DNA from: [Anoxybacillus] calidus | Lineage (GTDB): Bacteria; Bacillota; Bacilli; Bacillales; Anoxybacillaceae | Direction: 5' to 3' | Assembly: GCF_013760845.1 (NCBI RefSeq) | Contig: NZ_JACDUU010000002.1 | Location: 434,001-498,000 of the forward strand | Length of the DNA: 64,000 bases | Part shown: positions 35,967-44,550 of the stretch, one piece after another | Layout: every line of letters begins with the position of its first letter | Position numbering within the stretch: the stretch's first letter is position 1 | Notes under the pieces: model-generated | Seen by the model: only the letters and a program-made list of their open reading frames with translations | What the model was told of the DNA's origin: nothing | Database searches by the model: none | Position numbers and translations under genes: made by a program

Positions 35967-35970
35967 GTTA

Positions 35971-36453
35971 TTAATAAACATTGTATTCCCCGCTTTGCGG
36001 TTCACTTTCAATAGGGAACGAGATTCCCATCGACTTTAATGCTGTTTTTGTTTGAGATAAATAAGATTCTGCTTGATTTTGCCATTGGATGATCAGTTTA
36101 ATAAAAGGTCTGAAATCTGGAGTAGCATTTTCCTCCATTATTTTTAATCCATCACGAACTTTTTTATCCTGATTTTCTGCATGAATGATACAGGCCGTCA
36201 TTGTTTCTACAATAGATGGCTGCTGCTCCCCATTTGTTAGTCTTTGAGCTGAACCCACTGCGGTGATACGATGATAGGAAGCGGGAACTAGGTGATTATG
36301 CATCTCACTATTACCTTTTAAATCTTTCGTTTTTGGGATATGAAAAAGCTGACTACTCATGGCACATACCATTTCTTCTGCGTATAGGCTTCGCTGTAAC
36401 AACATTAAAATTTGTGTCCATGGATTCACTCGATACAAATAGTGAAAATGCAA
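35971..36453 (-). CDS. Conserved Bacillus protein of unknown function
   Basis: A 160-residue cytosolic, mostly helical protein with many His, Met and Gln (PKTKDLKGNSEMHNHLVP, TACIIHAENQDKKVRDG). The helical, His/Glu-containing layout could suit a ferritin-like or four-helix bundle, but the metal motif is not clear enough to claim. It starts at TTG with AAAGGAGATGA upstream. It ends in its own terminator and has no operon partners. Confidence 0.7.
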   Translation of the reverse strand: MHFHYLYRVNPWTQILMLLQRSLYAEEMVCAMSSQLFHIPKTKDLKGNSEMHNHLVPASYHRITAVGSAQRLTNGEQQPSIVETMTACIIHAENQDKKVRDGLKIMEENATPDFRPFIKLIIQWQNQAESYLSQTKTALKSMGISFPIESEPQSGEYNVY

Positions 36454-36520
36454 AAAATCATCTCCTTTTTGATAAAATAGAAACTCCTATCTTCATTTTT
36501 ATGAATAACATTCAAAGTTA

Positions 36521-36550
36521 ATGTAAATGTATGTGAAATAAAATCATGAC
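36521..36550. repeat. 30-bp dispersed repeat, copy 2
   Basis: AATGTAAATGTATGTGAAAT followed by AAAATCATGA, a near-copy of 30475-30504. It lies just upstream of the TTG-started unknown gene. Confidence 0.5.
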
Positions 36551-36608
36551 TGTCACCACGCGAGTTTTTTGAAGATTTGTAGATATTCGGGTGGCGGCAG
36601 GGGCTTTT

Positions 36609-37538
36609 TTACGATTTCATTTGTTTTAATGTTTCCTTGATTCCTATCTCATAGGGGGTTCGCGGAACGGGACCTATCACTCTCTCATACTTGCTGCCGT
36701 CTAATATAACGGGTTTTTCATTCAAATACATCATTTCAGTGTATTCTCTCATAAAGGGATCAAATAAGCCAACCAGTTGGATCATCCATTTATATATAGG
36801 CTTTACGCGAATTTCTTTTTTTAAATATTCTCCAGCGATCTTGGCAATTTCCTTTCCAGAAATCGTACCGGCTCCAGGAATGTTCCATGCTTGTCCAAAG
36901 GAGTCTTCTCTTAGCGACAGCTCCACTAATGCTTCGGCTCCATCTTTTATGTAGATAAACTCTCTTGGAATGGATGTATCTCCAACATAGAAAGCCGTTT
37001 TCTTTTTTAGCATCTGCTGAAAAGTAAAGTGAAGTAGTGTATTTCCAGCATTTGGACCATAAAAGTCGGGAAAGTGTGCAATTAAGTATTGGACTCCAGA
37101 CTGCTCGATTTGTTTCAATAGTTTTAACCGTAACTTTCCTTTTTTTGTGTGTGGATTCTTTGGTGCAGATTCAGTGGTTTTGTGATCTTGTATTCCATAG
37201 GAATAAATATTGTCTACATAGATAAAAGGCTTATTCTCAATCCGACATGCTTCTAGAATATTAGAGAGGATAATCATAAGGTTAGGATCCCAATGCTGAT
37301 AAGGTATGTTTATAGCATGGAAGATAAGGTCAGCATCTGTAACGGCTTTCCTGACATCTTCCGCGTTCATTGCATCGCCGACCATCGGAATGGCTAAAGT
37401 TCCCCATCTTTTTTGTTTTTCTAATAAGACGTGTTCTGAGCGTGCAAAAGCAATTACGGAAATTCCTCTTTTCACAAGAGCTTCCACAAGGGCATTCCCC
37501 ATTCCGCCGGTAGCTCCGAATACGACAGCTGTTTTCAT
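36609..37538 (-). CDS. NAD-dependent epimerase/dehydratase family protein
   Basis: A 309-residue extended short-chain dehydrogenase. The nucleotide site is VVFGATGGMGNALVEALVKRG. In place of the canonical YxxxK, the segment around IYSYG...TKKGKLRLKLL carries the likely Tyr/Lys pair, so strict catalysis is uncertain. Relatives act on nucleotide sugars or as reductases. AGGAGTGG precedes the ATG. Single gene. Confidence 0.82.
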   Translation of the reverse strand: MKTAVVFGATGGMGNALVEALVKRGISVIAFARSEHVLLEKQKRWGTLAIPMVGDAMNAEDVRKAVTDADLIFHAINIPYQHWDPNLMIILSNILEACRIENKPFIYVDNIYSYGIQDHKTTESAPKNPHTKKGKLRLKLLKQIEQSGVQYLIAHFPDFYGPNAGNTLLHFTFQQMLKKKTAFYVGDTSIPREFIYIKDGAEALVELSLREDSFGQAWNIPGAGTISGKEIAKIAGEYLKKEIRVKPIYKWMIQLVGLFDPFMREYTEMMYLNEKPVILDGSKYERVIGPVPRTPYEIGIKETLKQMKS

Positions 37539-37729
37539 TGTTCCACTCCTATCTTTGTTAGAGAATTATTTAGGATCAGATGCCTGTCACGCTTTGAAGC
37601 GATAAGCTTATCAAGCTCCTTAAAAGAAGGAGTCCTAGCCATGAATATGATCCATGTGATCTTTTCGTCTTCTGCTCTTATTTTATGATATTTTTATACA
37701 CTATTGGTAAATAATTCTGTTTTTTTGAT

Positions 37730-37877
37730 CCGTCTTTTAAGATTTTTTTCGACAAGTTTGGTAGATTTATGATGGTGGGACTTGCACTTTCCCTCGTATT
37801 AAGCCTGTTTGTACCAGATACAAGAAAAGTGGTCAATTCTCGTTATGACGAAAGTGTGAAAATTGTCGAAAGATGAC
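37730..37877 (+). pseudogene. C-terminal fragment of an MFS transporter
   Basis: GRFMMVGLALSLVLSLFVPD followed by TRKVVNSRYDESVKIVER is a last membrane helix with cytosolic tail. No upstream part of the gene survives in frame. Confidence 0.5.
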
Positions 37878-38156
37878 GAGTTATCTCAGAGCCAAGGCTT
37901 CCACATAGCATAAAAAGCCTTGAACTTGAGAAGGTTCAGAGTTAGAAGATTTGATGAGCTAATGGGCGAATCGTTCAATCATTCTTCCTTCACTTCGAAA
38001 CTGGTGGGTAACCACGCTCTGCATCTCTGTTGGGACTCTACTCTTACGGACCTTATAGGAAGAGACAACTAGATCGAAAATCGAACGAATCATTTTATTC
38101 GTGATTATGTATAGGGCATTAATAAGGTAGAACGGGGGGAGGTTACGCCCTCCACG

Positions 38157-38202
38157 CAAAAACGCCGTTGTCCCTTTGGAACAAGGGAAGCGGCGTTTTT
38201 GC
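38157..38202. terminator. Strong hairpin with A and T runs
   Basis: CAAAAACGCCG and CGGCGTTTTTG form the outer stem, with a second paired block (GTCCCTT / AAGGGA) inside. It can act as terminator on both strands. It is embedded in the decayed IS3 region. Confidence 0.7.
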
Positions 38203-38249
38203 TTTCGGAAATGTGAGCAGAGACAGGCGCTATCTAAGCACTTTCTTGA

Positions 38250-38545
38250 CATACTTGGGGTCAGTTTAGTAATTAGTGATATTGATTGGAATGGTACTAC
38301 ATCCCTTGATTACTATGTAGAAGGATGTTTGAAGCCGTTCTTTTTTTGATCGCCATTTTAATGTTTTTTCTACAAGCTTCATATCGTTTCTGAAAAACGA
38401 TTATTTTATGATTAAACAGGTCCACCATAGTAGACAAATAGACTGATTGATGATGTCCTTTAAACTCCGTAATATTCGTCATCCATTTTTCATTTGGTTT
38501 CTCTGCTTGAAACTCTCGATGTTAGCGCGAATATGAGGGTACTCC
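38250..38545 (-). pseudogene. IS3-family transposase (OrfB) fragment
   Basis: HREFQAEKPNEKWMTNITEF then KGHHQSVYLSTMVDLFNHKI is the start of the DDE integrase core of IS150/IS3-type OrfB, including the first catalytic Asp (VDLFN). ILLHSNQG corresponds to the second (LHSDQG), with Asp changed to Asn, and the frame then stops. Ends and OrfA are missing. Dead remnant. Confidence 0.75.
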
Positions 38546-38636
38546 ATCTTTTTCTTTTGGTCTTGTCAAATGCTTGACACAAAATTTTATACATCATCTT
38601 TTAGAACTCAACAAGTAACAAGAGTAGAAAAAAATA

Positions 38637-38689
38637 TTGACAAAGTAAAAACCACTTGTTACCATATTTCCAAGTAATCCTATAGGATT
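38637..38689 (+). promoter_or_regulatory. Candidate promoter and palindrome of the sulfonate operon
   Basis: TTGACA (38637-38642), a 17-bp spacer and TACCAT (38660-38665) form a plausible SigA promoter, about 115 bp before the permease start. Immediately downstream is the perfect palindrome AATCCTATAGGATT (38676-38689). An 8-bp inverted repeat GTAACAAG/CTTGTTAC also flanks the promoter. These are likely control sites for sulfur-limited expression (inference). Confidence 0.45.
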
Positions 38690-38779
38690 TTAAAAATATA
38701 ACCAGACTACGGATATTATCTTGAGTTTTTTTGCAAAAAAGGAACTTATTATGAAAACTCATGAAGAAGGGGATGTAAA

Positions 38780-39574
38780 ATGGTTCCAAAATTTGTATGT
38801 AAAAAACAAATACTTACTAGAGGGATTTCGATGATCAGTATTACATTGATACTGATCATTTGGACAGTGAGTACAAATTTAAAATGGTTAGATCCTGTTT
38901 TTCTCCCAACTCCCCAATCTGTTTGGAGAGCATTTTTAGAGTTAATAAGAGACGGATATAAAGGTACTTCGTTAAGCACTCATATACTAAATAGTTTGTA
39001 CAGATTATTTTTAGCCTTAATTTTAGCATTTTTCACAGCCGTGCCATTGGGAATGTTCTGCGGCATTTCAAGGTATATACTCGCGATTTTTGATCCTATT
39101 ATTGAATTTTACAGACCTCTTCCTCCGTTAGCCTACTATGCCTTACTTGTTTTATGGCTAGGAATCGATGATAAATCGAAAGTTGCACTTTTGTTTTTAA
39201 GTGCTTTTGCCCCCTTGTTTATTTCAACTGTATCTAGTGTACAACGTGTGCCACAAGATCGTATAAATGGAGCATTGTCTTTAGGAGCTTCGAAACCAAA
39301 AGTCCTTTTATATATCATTCTCCCATCTTGTTTGCCAGACATCATAACAGGTCTTCGTACAGCCATCGGTGTTACATATGCTACATTAGTTGCTGCTGAA
39401 ATGGTAGCGGCTACCTCAGGTATTGGATGGATGGTATTAGATGCGAGCAAATACCTGAGAAGTGATATTGTTTTTGTGGGGATCATCTTAATGGGTGGAA
39501 TCGCCATTCTTATAGATAGCATCATTAGATTGTATCAGCATGTTCGATTCTCTTGGATTGGAAGACAAGACTAA
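38780..39574 (+). CDS. tauC: ABC transporter permease, taurine/sulfonate type
   Basis: A 264-residue inner-membrane permease with six helices and the BPD_transp_1 coupling motif SLGASKPKVLLYIILP (EAA loop, about residues 170-185). The set permease, lipoprotein, ATPase and TauD-like dioxygenase matches TauABCD/SsuABC importers for taurine or alkanesulfonates. AAGGGGATG precedes the ATG. A perfect 11-bp inverted repeat lies inside its first codons. Confidence 0.88.
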   Translation: MVPKFVCKKQILTRGISMISITLILIIWTVSTNLKWLDPVFLPTPQSVWRAFLELIRDGYKGTSLSTHILNSLYRLFLALILAFFTAVPLGMFCGISRYILAIFDPIIEFYRPLPPLAYYALLVLWLGIDDKSKVALLFLSAFAPLFISTVSSVQRVPQDRINGALSLGASKPKVLLYIILPSCLPDIITGLRTAIGVTYATLVAAEMVAATSGIGWMVLDASKYLRSDIVFVGIILMGGIAILIDSIIRLYQHVRFSWIGRQD

Positions 39575-39613
39575 CAAAGTACATAAATGATGAGCATTAA
39601 GGAGGAAAATGAC

Positions 39614-40669
39614 ATGATATTGAAAAGGAAAGTAAATGTGATATTGTTTATTCCGTTGCTTATCGTATTCATTCTAATAACCGGTTGCTCTAGTCAAAGC
39701 GCATCTACTATGAAAAATGGAGGGTCAACCGTCTCTTCTAGTAACGCACCAAAAGAGATTAGATTAGGATACCAAGTTTCTCCAAATGGAGAACTTTTAG
39801 CAAAAGCATTGGGTTTGCTAGAGAAAAAGTATCCTCATATTAAAATTAATTGGATTAAATTTGATTCCGGACGAGATGTTAATAACGCAATGGCAAGTGG
39901 AAGCATTGATTTTGGTCTTGTTGGTACGCCTCCTGGGTCAATTGGTATCGCAAATGGATTACCTTATAAAGTGTATTATCTTCATGATATTATCGGTGAA
40001 AGTGAAGCGTTAGTAGTAAAAGAAGATTCTGGTATTAAATCTTTAAAGGATTTGAAAGGTAAGAAAATTGCTACTACATTTAGTTCGACCTCTCATTTCA
40101 GTTTACTAGGAGCCTTAAAGGAAGCAAAAATTACCTCTGAAAAAGATAGGATCACTCTTCTTGATATGCAACCTCCTGATATTTATGCTGCATGGAAACG
40201 AGATGATATAGACGGCGCTTATATTTGGCAACCTACACAGACTAAGTTAATAAATGAGGGAGGCTGTGTTATTGTCACATCAAATGATTTGTCTAAAAAA
40301 GGGATTGTAACTGGAGAGTTCGGAATTGTGAATAAAGAGTTTGCAAGAAAATACCCTGAAATTGTAAAAGGCTATATTTCTGTTTTAGATAAGGCTGTTC
40401 ATTACTATCGGAATAAACCGAAAGAAGCATCTCAAGTTCTTTCTAAAGAATTGGGGTTATCGCCTGCGGAAAGCTTAAAAACAATGAAACAAATTATATG
40501 GTTGGACGCTTCCCAACAAAAGGAGTTTTTTGGGGAACCAGAGAAACCGGGAAAGCTAGCCAAAATATTAAAAGACACAGGAGATTTTATGGCTAAACAG
40601 AAAAACATATCATCTTCCCCTAGCCTAGCCACTTATCAACAAGCTCTATTAAGTGATCTTTACAAATAA
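39614..40669 (+). CDS. tauA: ABC substrate-binding lipoprotein, taurine/sulfonate type
   Basis: A 351-residue lipoprotein. The signal peptide ends in the lipobox LITGC (Cys25), giving an extracellular membrane-anchored binding protein. The body is a NMT1/TauA-type periplasmic-binding fold, with IRLGYQVSPNGE as first strand and VGTPPGSIGIANGLPYK lining the ligand cleft. The ATG at 39614 follows AAGGAGGA; the ATG nine codons earlier does not give a proper signal peptide. Confidence 0.88.
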   Translation: MILKRKVNVILFIPLLIVFILITGCSSQSASTMKNGGSTVSSSNAPKEIRLGYQVSPNGELLAKALGLLEKKYPHIKINWIKFDSGRDVNNAMASGSIDFGLVGTPPGSIGIANGLPYKVYYLHDIIGESEALVVKEDSGIKSLKDLKGKKIATTFSSTSHFSLLGALKEAKITSEKDRITLLDMQPPDIYAAWKRDDIDGAYIWQPTQTKLINEGGCVIVTSNDLSKKGIVTGEFGIVNKEFARKYPEIVKGYISVLDKAVHYYRNKPKEASQVLSKELGLSPAESLKTMKQIIWLDASQQKEFFGEPEKPGKLAKILKDTGDFMAKQKNISSSPSLATYQQALLSDLYK

Positions 40670-40691
40670 CCATGAATAGAGAGGGATGTTT

Positions 40692-41522
40692 ATGTATGTA
40701 AGCACGTCGATCAAAGCACGTTCCGAGATTTTTAATAATCGCAATCCCACATTAATCGAATTGAAAAATATTAGCTTATATTATTCAAATGAAAATAATG
40801 GCCTTCCTATATTGGACAATATCAATCTTCAATTAGAGGCCAACGATTTTGTATGTCTATTAGGTCCGTCAGGTTGTGGTAAATCTTCTTTATTAAATAT
40901 ACTAGCTGGTTTTCAGAAACCAACCACAGGTGAGGTAATGATTAACGATAAACCACATACTGGCCCAAGTCCTAATGTGGGAGTCGTATTTCAACATCAT
41001 AACCTTTTTCCATGGATGACCATCGAAAAAAATATTGAATTTGGTTTAAAGATGAAATCTATATCAAAATCAGAAAGAAAAAGACTCGTTTCCTACTATT
41101 TAAATCTTGTAGGATTAGAATCTTCTGCTAAAATGCTGCCTTACCAGCTCTCTGGAGGTATGAAACAAAGAGCATCCATTGCAAGAACATTAGCTACTGA
41201 CCCACAAGCCATTTTAATGGATGAACCTTTTAGTGCATTAGATGCTTTAACTCGAGAAAACATGCAGATTCATCTTCTTGAACTTTGGAAGAAAACAAGA
41301 AAGTGTATATTTTTTATTACTCATGATGTAGAAGAAGCCCTATTGCTAGGAAAGAGAATTTTAGTTATGCACTCTAAACCCGGAAGGATTATAGTAGATT
41401 TGCAAAATCCATTATCACAGTATAATCAATCAGTCCAAAAAATTAAACATTTAAAAGAGTTTAATGAACTGCGACATGATTTAATTTCCGCTATAAGAGG
41501 TTATTCTAAAGCAAACAATTGA
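40692..41522 (+). CDS. tauB: ABC ATP-binding protein, taurine/sulfonate type
   Basis: A 276-residue ATPase. Walker A GPSGCGKSS, Q-loop FQHHNLFPWMT, signature LSGGMKQR, Walker B ILMDEPFSALD and H-loop ITHD are complete. It energises the permease encoded two genes upstream. AGAGAGGG lies 6 nt before the ATG at 40692; the ATG at 40686 is too close to it. Confidence 0.92.
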   Translation: MYVSTSIKARSEIFNNRNPTLIELKNISLYYSNENNGLPILDNINLQLEANDFVCLLGPSGCGKSSLLNILAGFQKPTTGEVMINDKPHTGPSPNVGVVFQHHNLFPWMTIEKNIEFGLKMKSISKSERKRLVSYYLNLVGLESSAKMLPYQLSGGMKQRASIARTLATDPQAILMDEPFSALDALTRENMQIHLLELWKKTRKCIFFITHDVEEALLLGKRILVMHSKPGRIIVDLQNPLSQYNQSVQKIKHLKEFNELRHDLISAIRGYSKANN

Positions 41523-41577
41523 GTTGTTTTAGTAACTATATATCAACTCTTAATTACTATATGAAAGGGGTATGTAC

Positions 41578-42510
41578 ATGTCTGGGATGAATACACATTA
41601 TTCTCGGCCACTCAAGTTTGAAAATCGTGAGGATTATGTAGGTCCACGTCTTCTACGACGCCTACCCGAAGGTGTGGAGGATCGACCGTACTTGTTATTT
41701 GAAGTCAAACCTTTAAGTCCAATCATAGGTGCTGAGATCATCGGAGTTGACTTGAGAGAACCAATTACCCCTGAGCTACAAGCCGAGCTGAACCGTGCAC
41801 TATTAGAGTGGAAGGTTCTCTTCTTTCGCAATCAAAAAATCACTAGCGAACAGCAGCGAGCATTTGCCCGGCTGTGGGGGGAATTAGAAGTTCACCCATT
41901 TTTTCCGATTGAAGAAGGTCAATCAAAAGAAATTGTTCGCTTCTCTAGGAATAATAAGCAAGGTGGTTACGAGAATATTTGGCATGCCGATGTCACCTTT
42001 CGAGCCAATCCTGCTAAAGCAGCTGTATTGAGGTTGATTGAAGTTCCTCCTGTTGGTGGCGACACGCTATGGGCCGATATGGGCGCCGCTTATGACAATT
42101 TACCCGACGAGATTAAGGGGCGTATCGATAACCTCACTGCTATTCACGATTTCACCCCTGCTTTCAGCCATTTAATGACACCAGAAGAGTTAGCTATTAA
42201 ACAGAAAGAATTTCCACCTGTTGAACACCCAGTGGTTCGAACTCACCCAGAAACAGGCCGGAAAACTCTGTTTGTGAATCCATCCTTTACTACTCGAATC
42301 GTCGGGCTCGAGCCAGAAGAAAGCGAGAAACTACTTCAGTACCTGTTTCGCCAAGCTCATATTCCTGAGTACCAGGTTCGTTTTCACTGGGAGAAGGACT
42401 CGGTCGCCTTCTGGGATAACCGTGCTACTCAACATTATGCAGTTTCCGACTATTACCCTTATTCTCGTAGGGCTGAGCGGGTAGCAATCGTTGGAGATCG
42501 TCCATTTTAA
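41578..42510 (+). CDS. tauD: TauD/TfdA-family Fe(II)/2-oxoglutarate dioxygenase
   Basis: A 310-residue non-heme iron oxygenase. Iron ligands are His136 and Asp138 (WHADVTF) and His286 (TQHYAVSDY); Arg297 or Arg301 should bind 2-oxoglutarate. TauD releases sulfite from taurine; relatives act on alkyl sulfates or herbicides. Next to a TauABC importer, oxidative desulfonation is the natural role. AAAGGGG supports the start at 41578. Codon use looks more GC-rich than in the three transporter genes before it, so it may have joined the operon separately. Confidence 0.9.
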   Translation: MSGMNTHYSRPLKFENREDYVGPRLLRRLPEGVEDRPYLLFEVKPLSPIIGAEIIGVDLREPITPELQAELNRALLEWKVLFFRNQKITSEQQRAFARLWGELEVHPFFPIEEGQSKEIVRFSRNNKQGGYENIWHADVTFRANPAKAAVLRLIEVPPVGGDTLWADMGAAYDNLPDEIKGRIDNLTAIHDFTPAFSHLMTPEELAIKQKEFPPVEHPVVRTHPETGRKTLFVNPSFTTRIVGLEPEESEKLLQYLFRQAHIPEYQVRFHWEKDSVAFWDNRATQHYAVSDYYPYSRRAERVAIVGDRPF

Positions 42511-42518
42511 ACATGTCG

Positions 42519-42556
42519 ACGAATGGAACTTAAAAGGTTCCATTCGTTGTGTTTGT
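42519..42556 (+). terminator. Terminator of the sulfonate operon
   Basis: ACGAATGGAAC and GTTCCATTCGT (11 bp, exact) enclose TTAAAAG and are followed by TGTGTTTGT. Confidence 0.8.
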
Positions 42557-42870
42557 ATAACCATGAATATGCTACAAAACTTATAACATAAGAAGTTCAT
42601 TCTGTCGGAAATTACAAATCTCCTATTAATCATCGAAACTAGGAGAAGAGAAAGAGTGATCATGGCCAAAGTGATTTCTGGTTCTGAAAAAACAAATTCG
42701 AAAAATGCTTGTTTCAGTTCTGCCACAAGGTTGAGCAGACATTTAATCAGTTAAAGAATGTCAGACTCGAACAGCTACGGTGAATACGGGGCTCATCACT
42801 ATTTACTCAATGTACCATTTTTGCAACAACATCGAAATTCATTTATTTTCTATTCAGGGGAGGGGAGATA
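42557..42870. other. Intergenic, nothing recognised
   Basis: About 310 bases before the SMR pump gene. A minus-strand frame overlapping the dioxygenase has no ribosome binding site or recognisable content. Confidence 0.4.
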
Positions 42871-42874
42871 ATGA

Positions 42875-43255
42875 ATGAGCTGGATTTTTCTTTTATTAGG
42901 AATTATTTCAGAAGTTTTAGGTACAACCTCTATGAAGATGTCAGAAGGATTTACGAAGTTAATTCCCTCAATTTTAATGTTTATTTTTTATGGAATTAGT
43001 CTTACTTTAGTAACATTATCACTCAAAAAGCTTGATGTAAGTATTGCTTATTCAATATGGTCCGGACTAGGTACAGCTATTATTGCAACTATAGGAATTT
43101 TATTCTTCAAAGAACACTTTTCCTTATTCAAGATGCTGGCAATACTAATGATTATTGTCGGTGTTATTATGTTGAATATAAGTGGAGAAGCGTATGGAAA
43201 AGAAGAATCTTTGCCATACCTACAAATAAAAAGAAGTGGAAATGGTGAACAGTAG
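42875..43255 (+). CDS. Small multidrug resistance (SMR) family efflux protein
   Basis: A 126-residue, four-helix proton-coupled exporter of the EmrE/EbrAB type. The essential glutamate lies in LLLGIISEVLGTTSMK (Glu13), and YSIWSGLGTAII is the helix-3 signature. These pumps work as antiparallel dimers exporting quaternary cations. Some Bacillus members need a partner gene; a 13-codon remnant resembling a partner start lies just downstream. AGGGGAGGGGAGA precedes the ATG. Confidence 0.92.
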   Translation: MSWIFLLLGIISEVLGTTSMKMSEGFTKLIPSILMFIFYGISLTLVTLSLKKLDVSIAYSIWSGLGTAIIATIGILFFKEHFSLFKMLAILMIIVGVIMLNISGEAYGKEESLPYLQIKRSGNGEQ

Positions 43256-43271
43256 CAGATGTTGTCCACCT

Positions 43272-43313
43272 ATGGATTGGTTGTTGATCATTGTAATCTT
43301 AGGGAGAAAATAA
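43272..43313 (+). pseudogene. Possible remnant of a second SMR gene
   Basis: MDWLLIIVILGRK followed by a stop resembles the first residues of EbrA-type SMR proteins (MDWLL...). It lies 16 bp after the SMR gene, where a partner would be. Short and therefore uncertain. Confidence 0.3.
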
Positions 43314-43621
43314 ATAAAAACATTTATTTTTTTATGTGCTCTCCTATACTATATACATTCAGTTTATCATTCCGGACAGGTAGTGGAATTTTGCATCCAA
43401 TCTTTTACGTTGATATAGATATCTGGAATCACTCGAAAATGAGGCCTTGTGGAGAGATTGTTACTTTTTTAATATATTTCTATATTTTTTTCATTTGTTG
43501 TTCGTTAAAATAAGGGAGATCATATTTATTCTGCTAGAGCGATCGTTCCATCTATCTTGTGAACGTTGTGGTGATGTTGCAACACGATCAAAATTTCGAT
43601 AAAGGTTGAGAGGTGACAACA
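43314..43621. other. Intergenic, AT-rich
   Basis: No gene supported; the 84-codon frame starting at 43259 is Phe/Ile-rich and lacks a ribosome binding site. Confidence 0.4.
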
Positions 43622-43954
43622 TTGAAACACTTACAACAAAAAATCATTGAATTTCGTGATGCACGTAATTGGAAACAGTTTCATACCCCAAAAGATTTAG
43701 CGATTTCATTAAGCTTGGAAGCAGGAGAATTGCTAGAAAATTTTCAATGGAAAACCAGCGAGGAAGCGGTTCGAGAGAATTTTGAAAATATGAAGGATGA
43801 ACTTGCAGATGTAGTGATTTATGCCCTTTTGCTTTCTCATGAATTAGGGATTGATTTAGAGGAAGCTATTATGGATAAAATGAAGAAAAATGAACAAAAG
43901 TATCCAATTGAAAAATCCTTTGGATCGAAAAAGAAATATAGTGAATTGGGGTAG
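43622..43954 (+). CDS. MazG-like nucleotide pyrophosphohydrolase
   Basis: A 110-residue all-alpha NTP pyrophosphatase of the RS21-C6/iMazG group. The metal-binding acidic motif is SLEAGELLENFQW with the second half KDELADVVIYALLL. Such enzymes hydrolyse dCTP or modified dNTPs to the monophosphate, cleaning the nucleotide pool. TTG at 43622 follows AGAGGTG by 6 nt and is preferred to the GTG at 43613, which belongs to that site. Confidence 0.88.
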   Translation: MKHLQQKIIEFRDARNWKQFHTPKDLAISLSLEAGELLENFQWKTSEEAVRENFENMKDELADVVIYALLLSHELGIDLEEAIMDKMKKNEQKYPIEKSFGSKKKYSELG

Positions 43955-44271
43955 GGGGCTAGAAAATAAAACGTCTTCTCCCTCTGTTAAGTTCTTTTAA
44001 TAACATTCTAGAAGAAAATCTTGTCCGGATCATGTCACGAAACAAAAAACAGGAGCTCAAATAGCTTCTGGCGCAAACATGATCACGCAATATAAATGGA
44101 TTGATATCTTTCTCCAGTCTTACGAAATCGATGTTTGTCTCCGTTGATTCAAAATGTTTGCGGGCGAATTTGATTTTGTCTTGTTCTTCTTGCTTCAACT
44201 TTTTTGATTCCTTTTGACTAAACAAAATGGTCCGGTTAACTTTCCTTGCTGCTGTACACAGGTGCTTTGTT

Positions 44272-44325
44272 AGAAGGAGAGACGATCACTTTTTATAGTG
44301 ACGGTCTCTCCTTCTCTTTTATTCT
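44272..44325 (+). terminator. Strong terminator
   Basis: AGAAGGAGAGAC and GTCTCTCCTTCT form the outer stem, with an inner ATCACT/AGTGA stem, followed by CTTTT. The gene it once served may be gone; the nearest plus-strand gene ends 320 bp upstream. Confidence 0.8.
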
Positions 44326-44394
44326 CCCAATCTTTCGGCATTATTATTTGTGACATCTGACATCATTCCTAATGTCATTTGTCAATTAGGGATG

Positions 44395-44550
44395 TATGTT
44401 TGTTGTTCGAGACAGCGTCATCGGGTCGTTATATTTTAGGATGAAGAAGGTTGAGAGATTCTAGTCGTCACCAACCTAATGAATACGTCTGCGGAAACGA
44501 TTGCGGAGATCTACCAAAAGTGTCGGGAGATTTTCTTAATAAGGGAATGA
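44395..44550 (+). pseudogene. IS4-like DDE transposase fragment
   Basis: ILVVTNLMNTSAETIAEIYQ then KCREIF matches the conserved C-terminal region of IS4-type transposases (LVTN...SAEEIAELYRKRWQIE). The upstream part (RDSVIGS...RMKKVERF) is in another frame. Frameshifted remnant. Confidence 0.5.

Larger units (their letters stand above)
37539..38636. other. Decayed region with MFS and IS3 remnants
   Basis: Contains an MFS C-terminal fragment, a strong hairpin and a frameshifted IS3 transposase piece. No intact gene is present in these 1.1 kb. Confidence 0.6.

Noticed and set aside
43259-43513. 84-codon frame after the SMR gene
   Set aside because: Phe/Ile-rich translation of AT-rich DNA; no start signal.
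43959-44225. Minus-strand frame as a restriction enzyme gene
   Set aside because: The similarity of KLKQEEQDKIKFARKHFES to restriction or helicase tails is vague, and no start or upstream domains exist.
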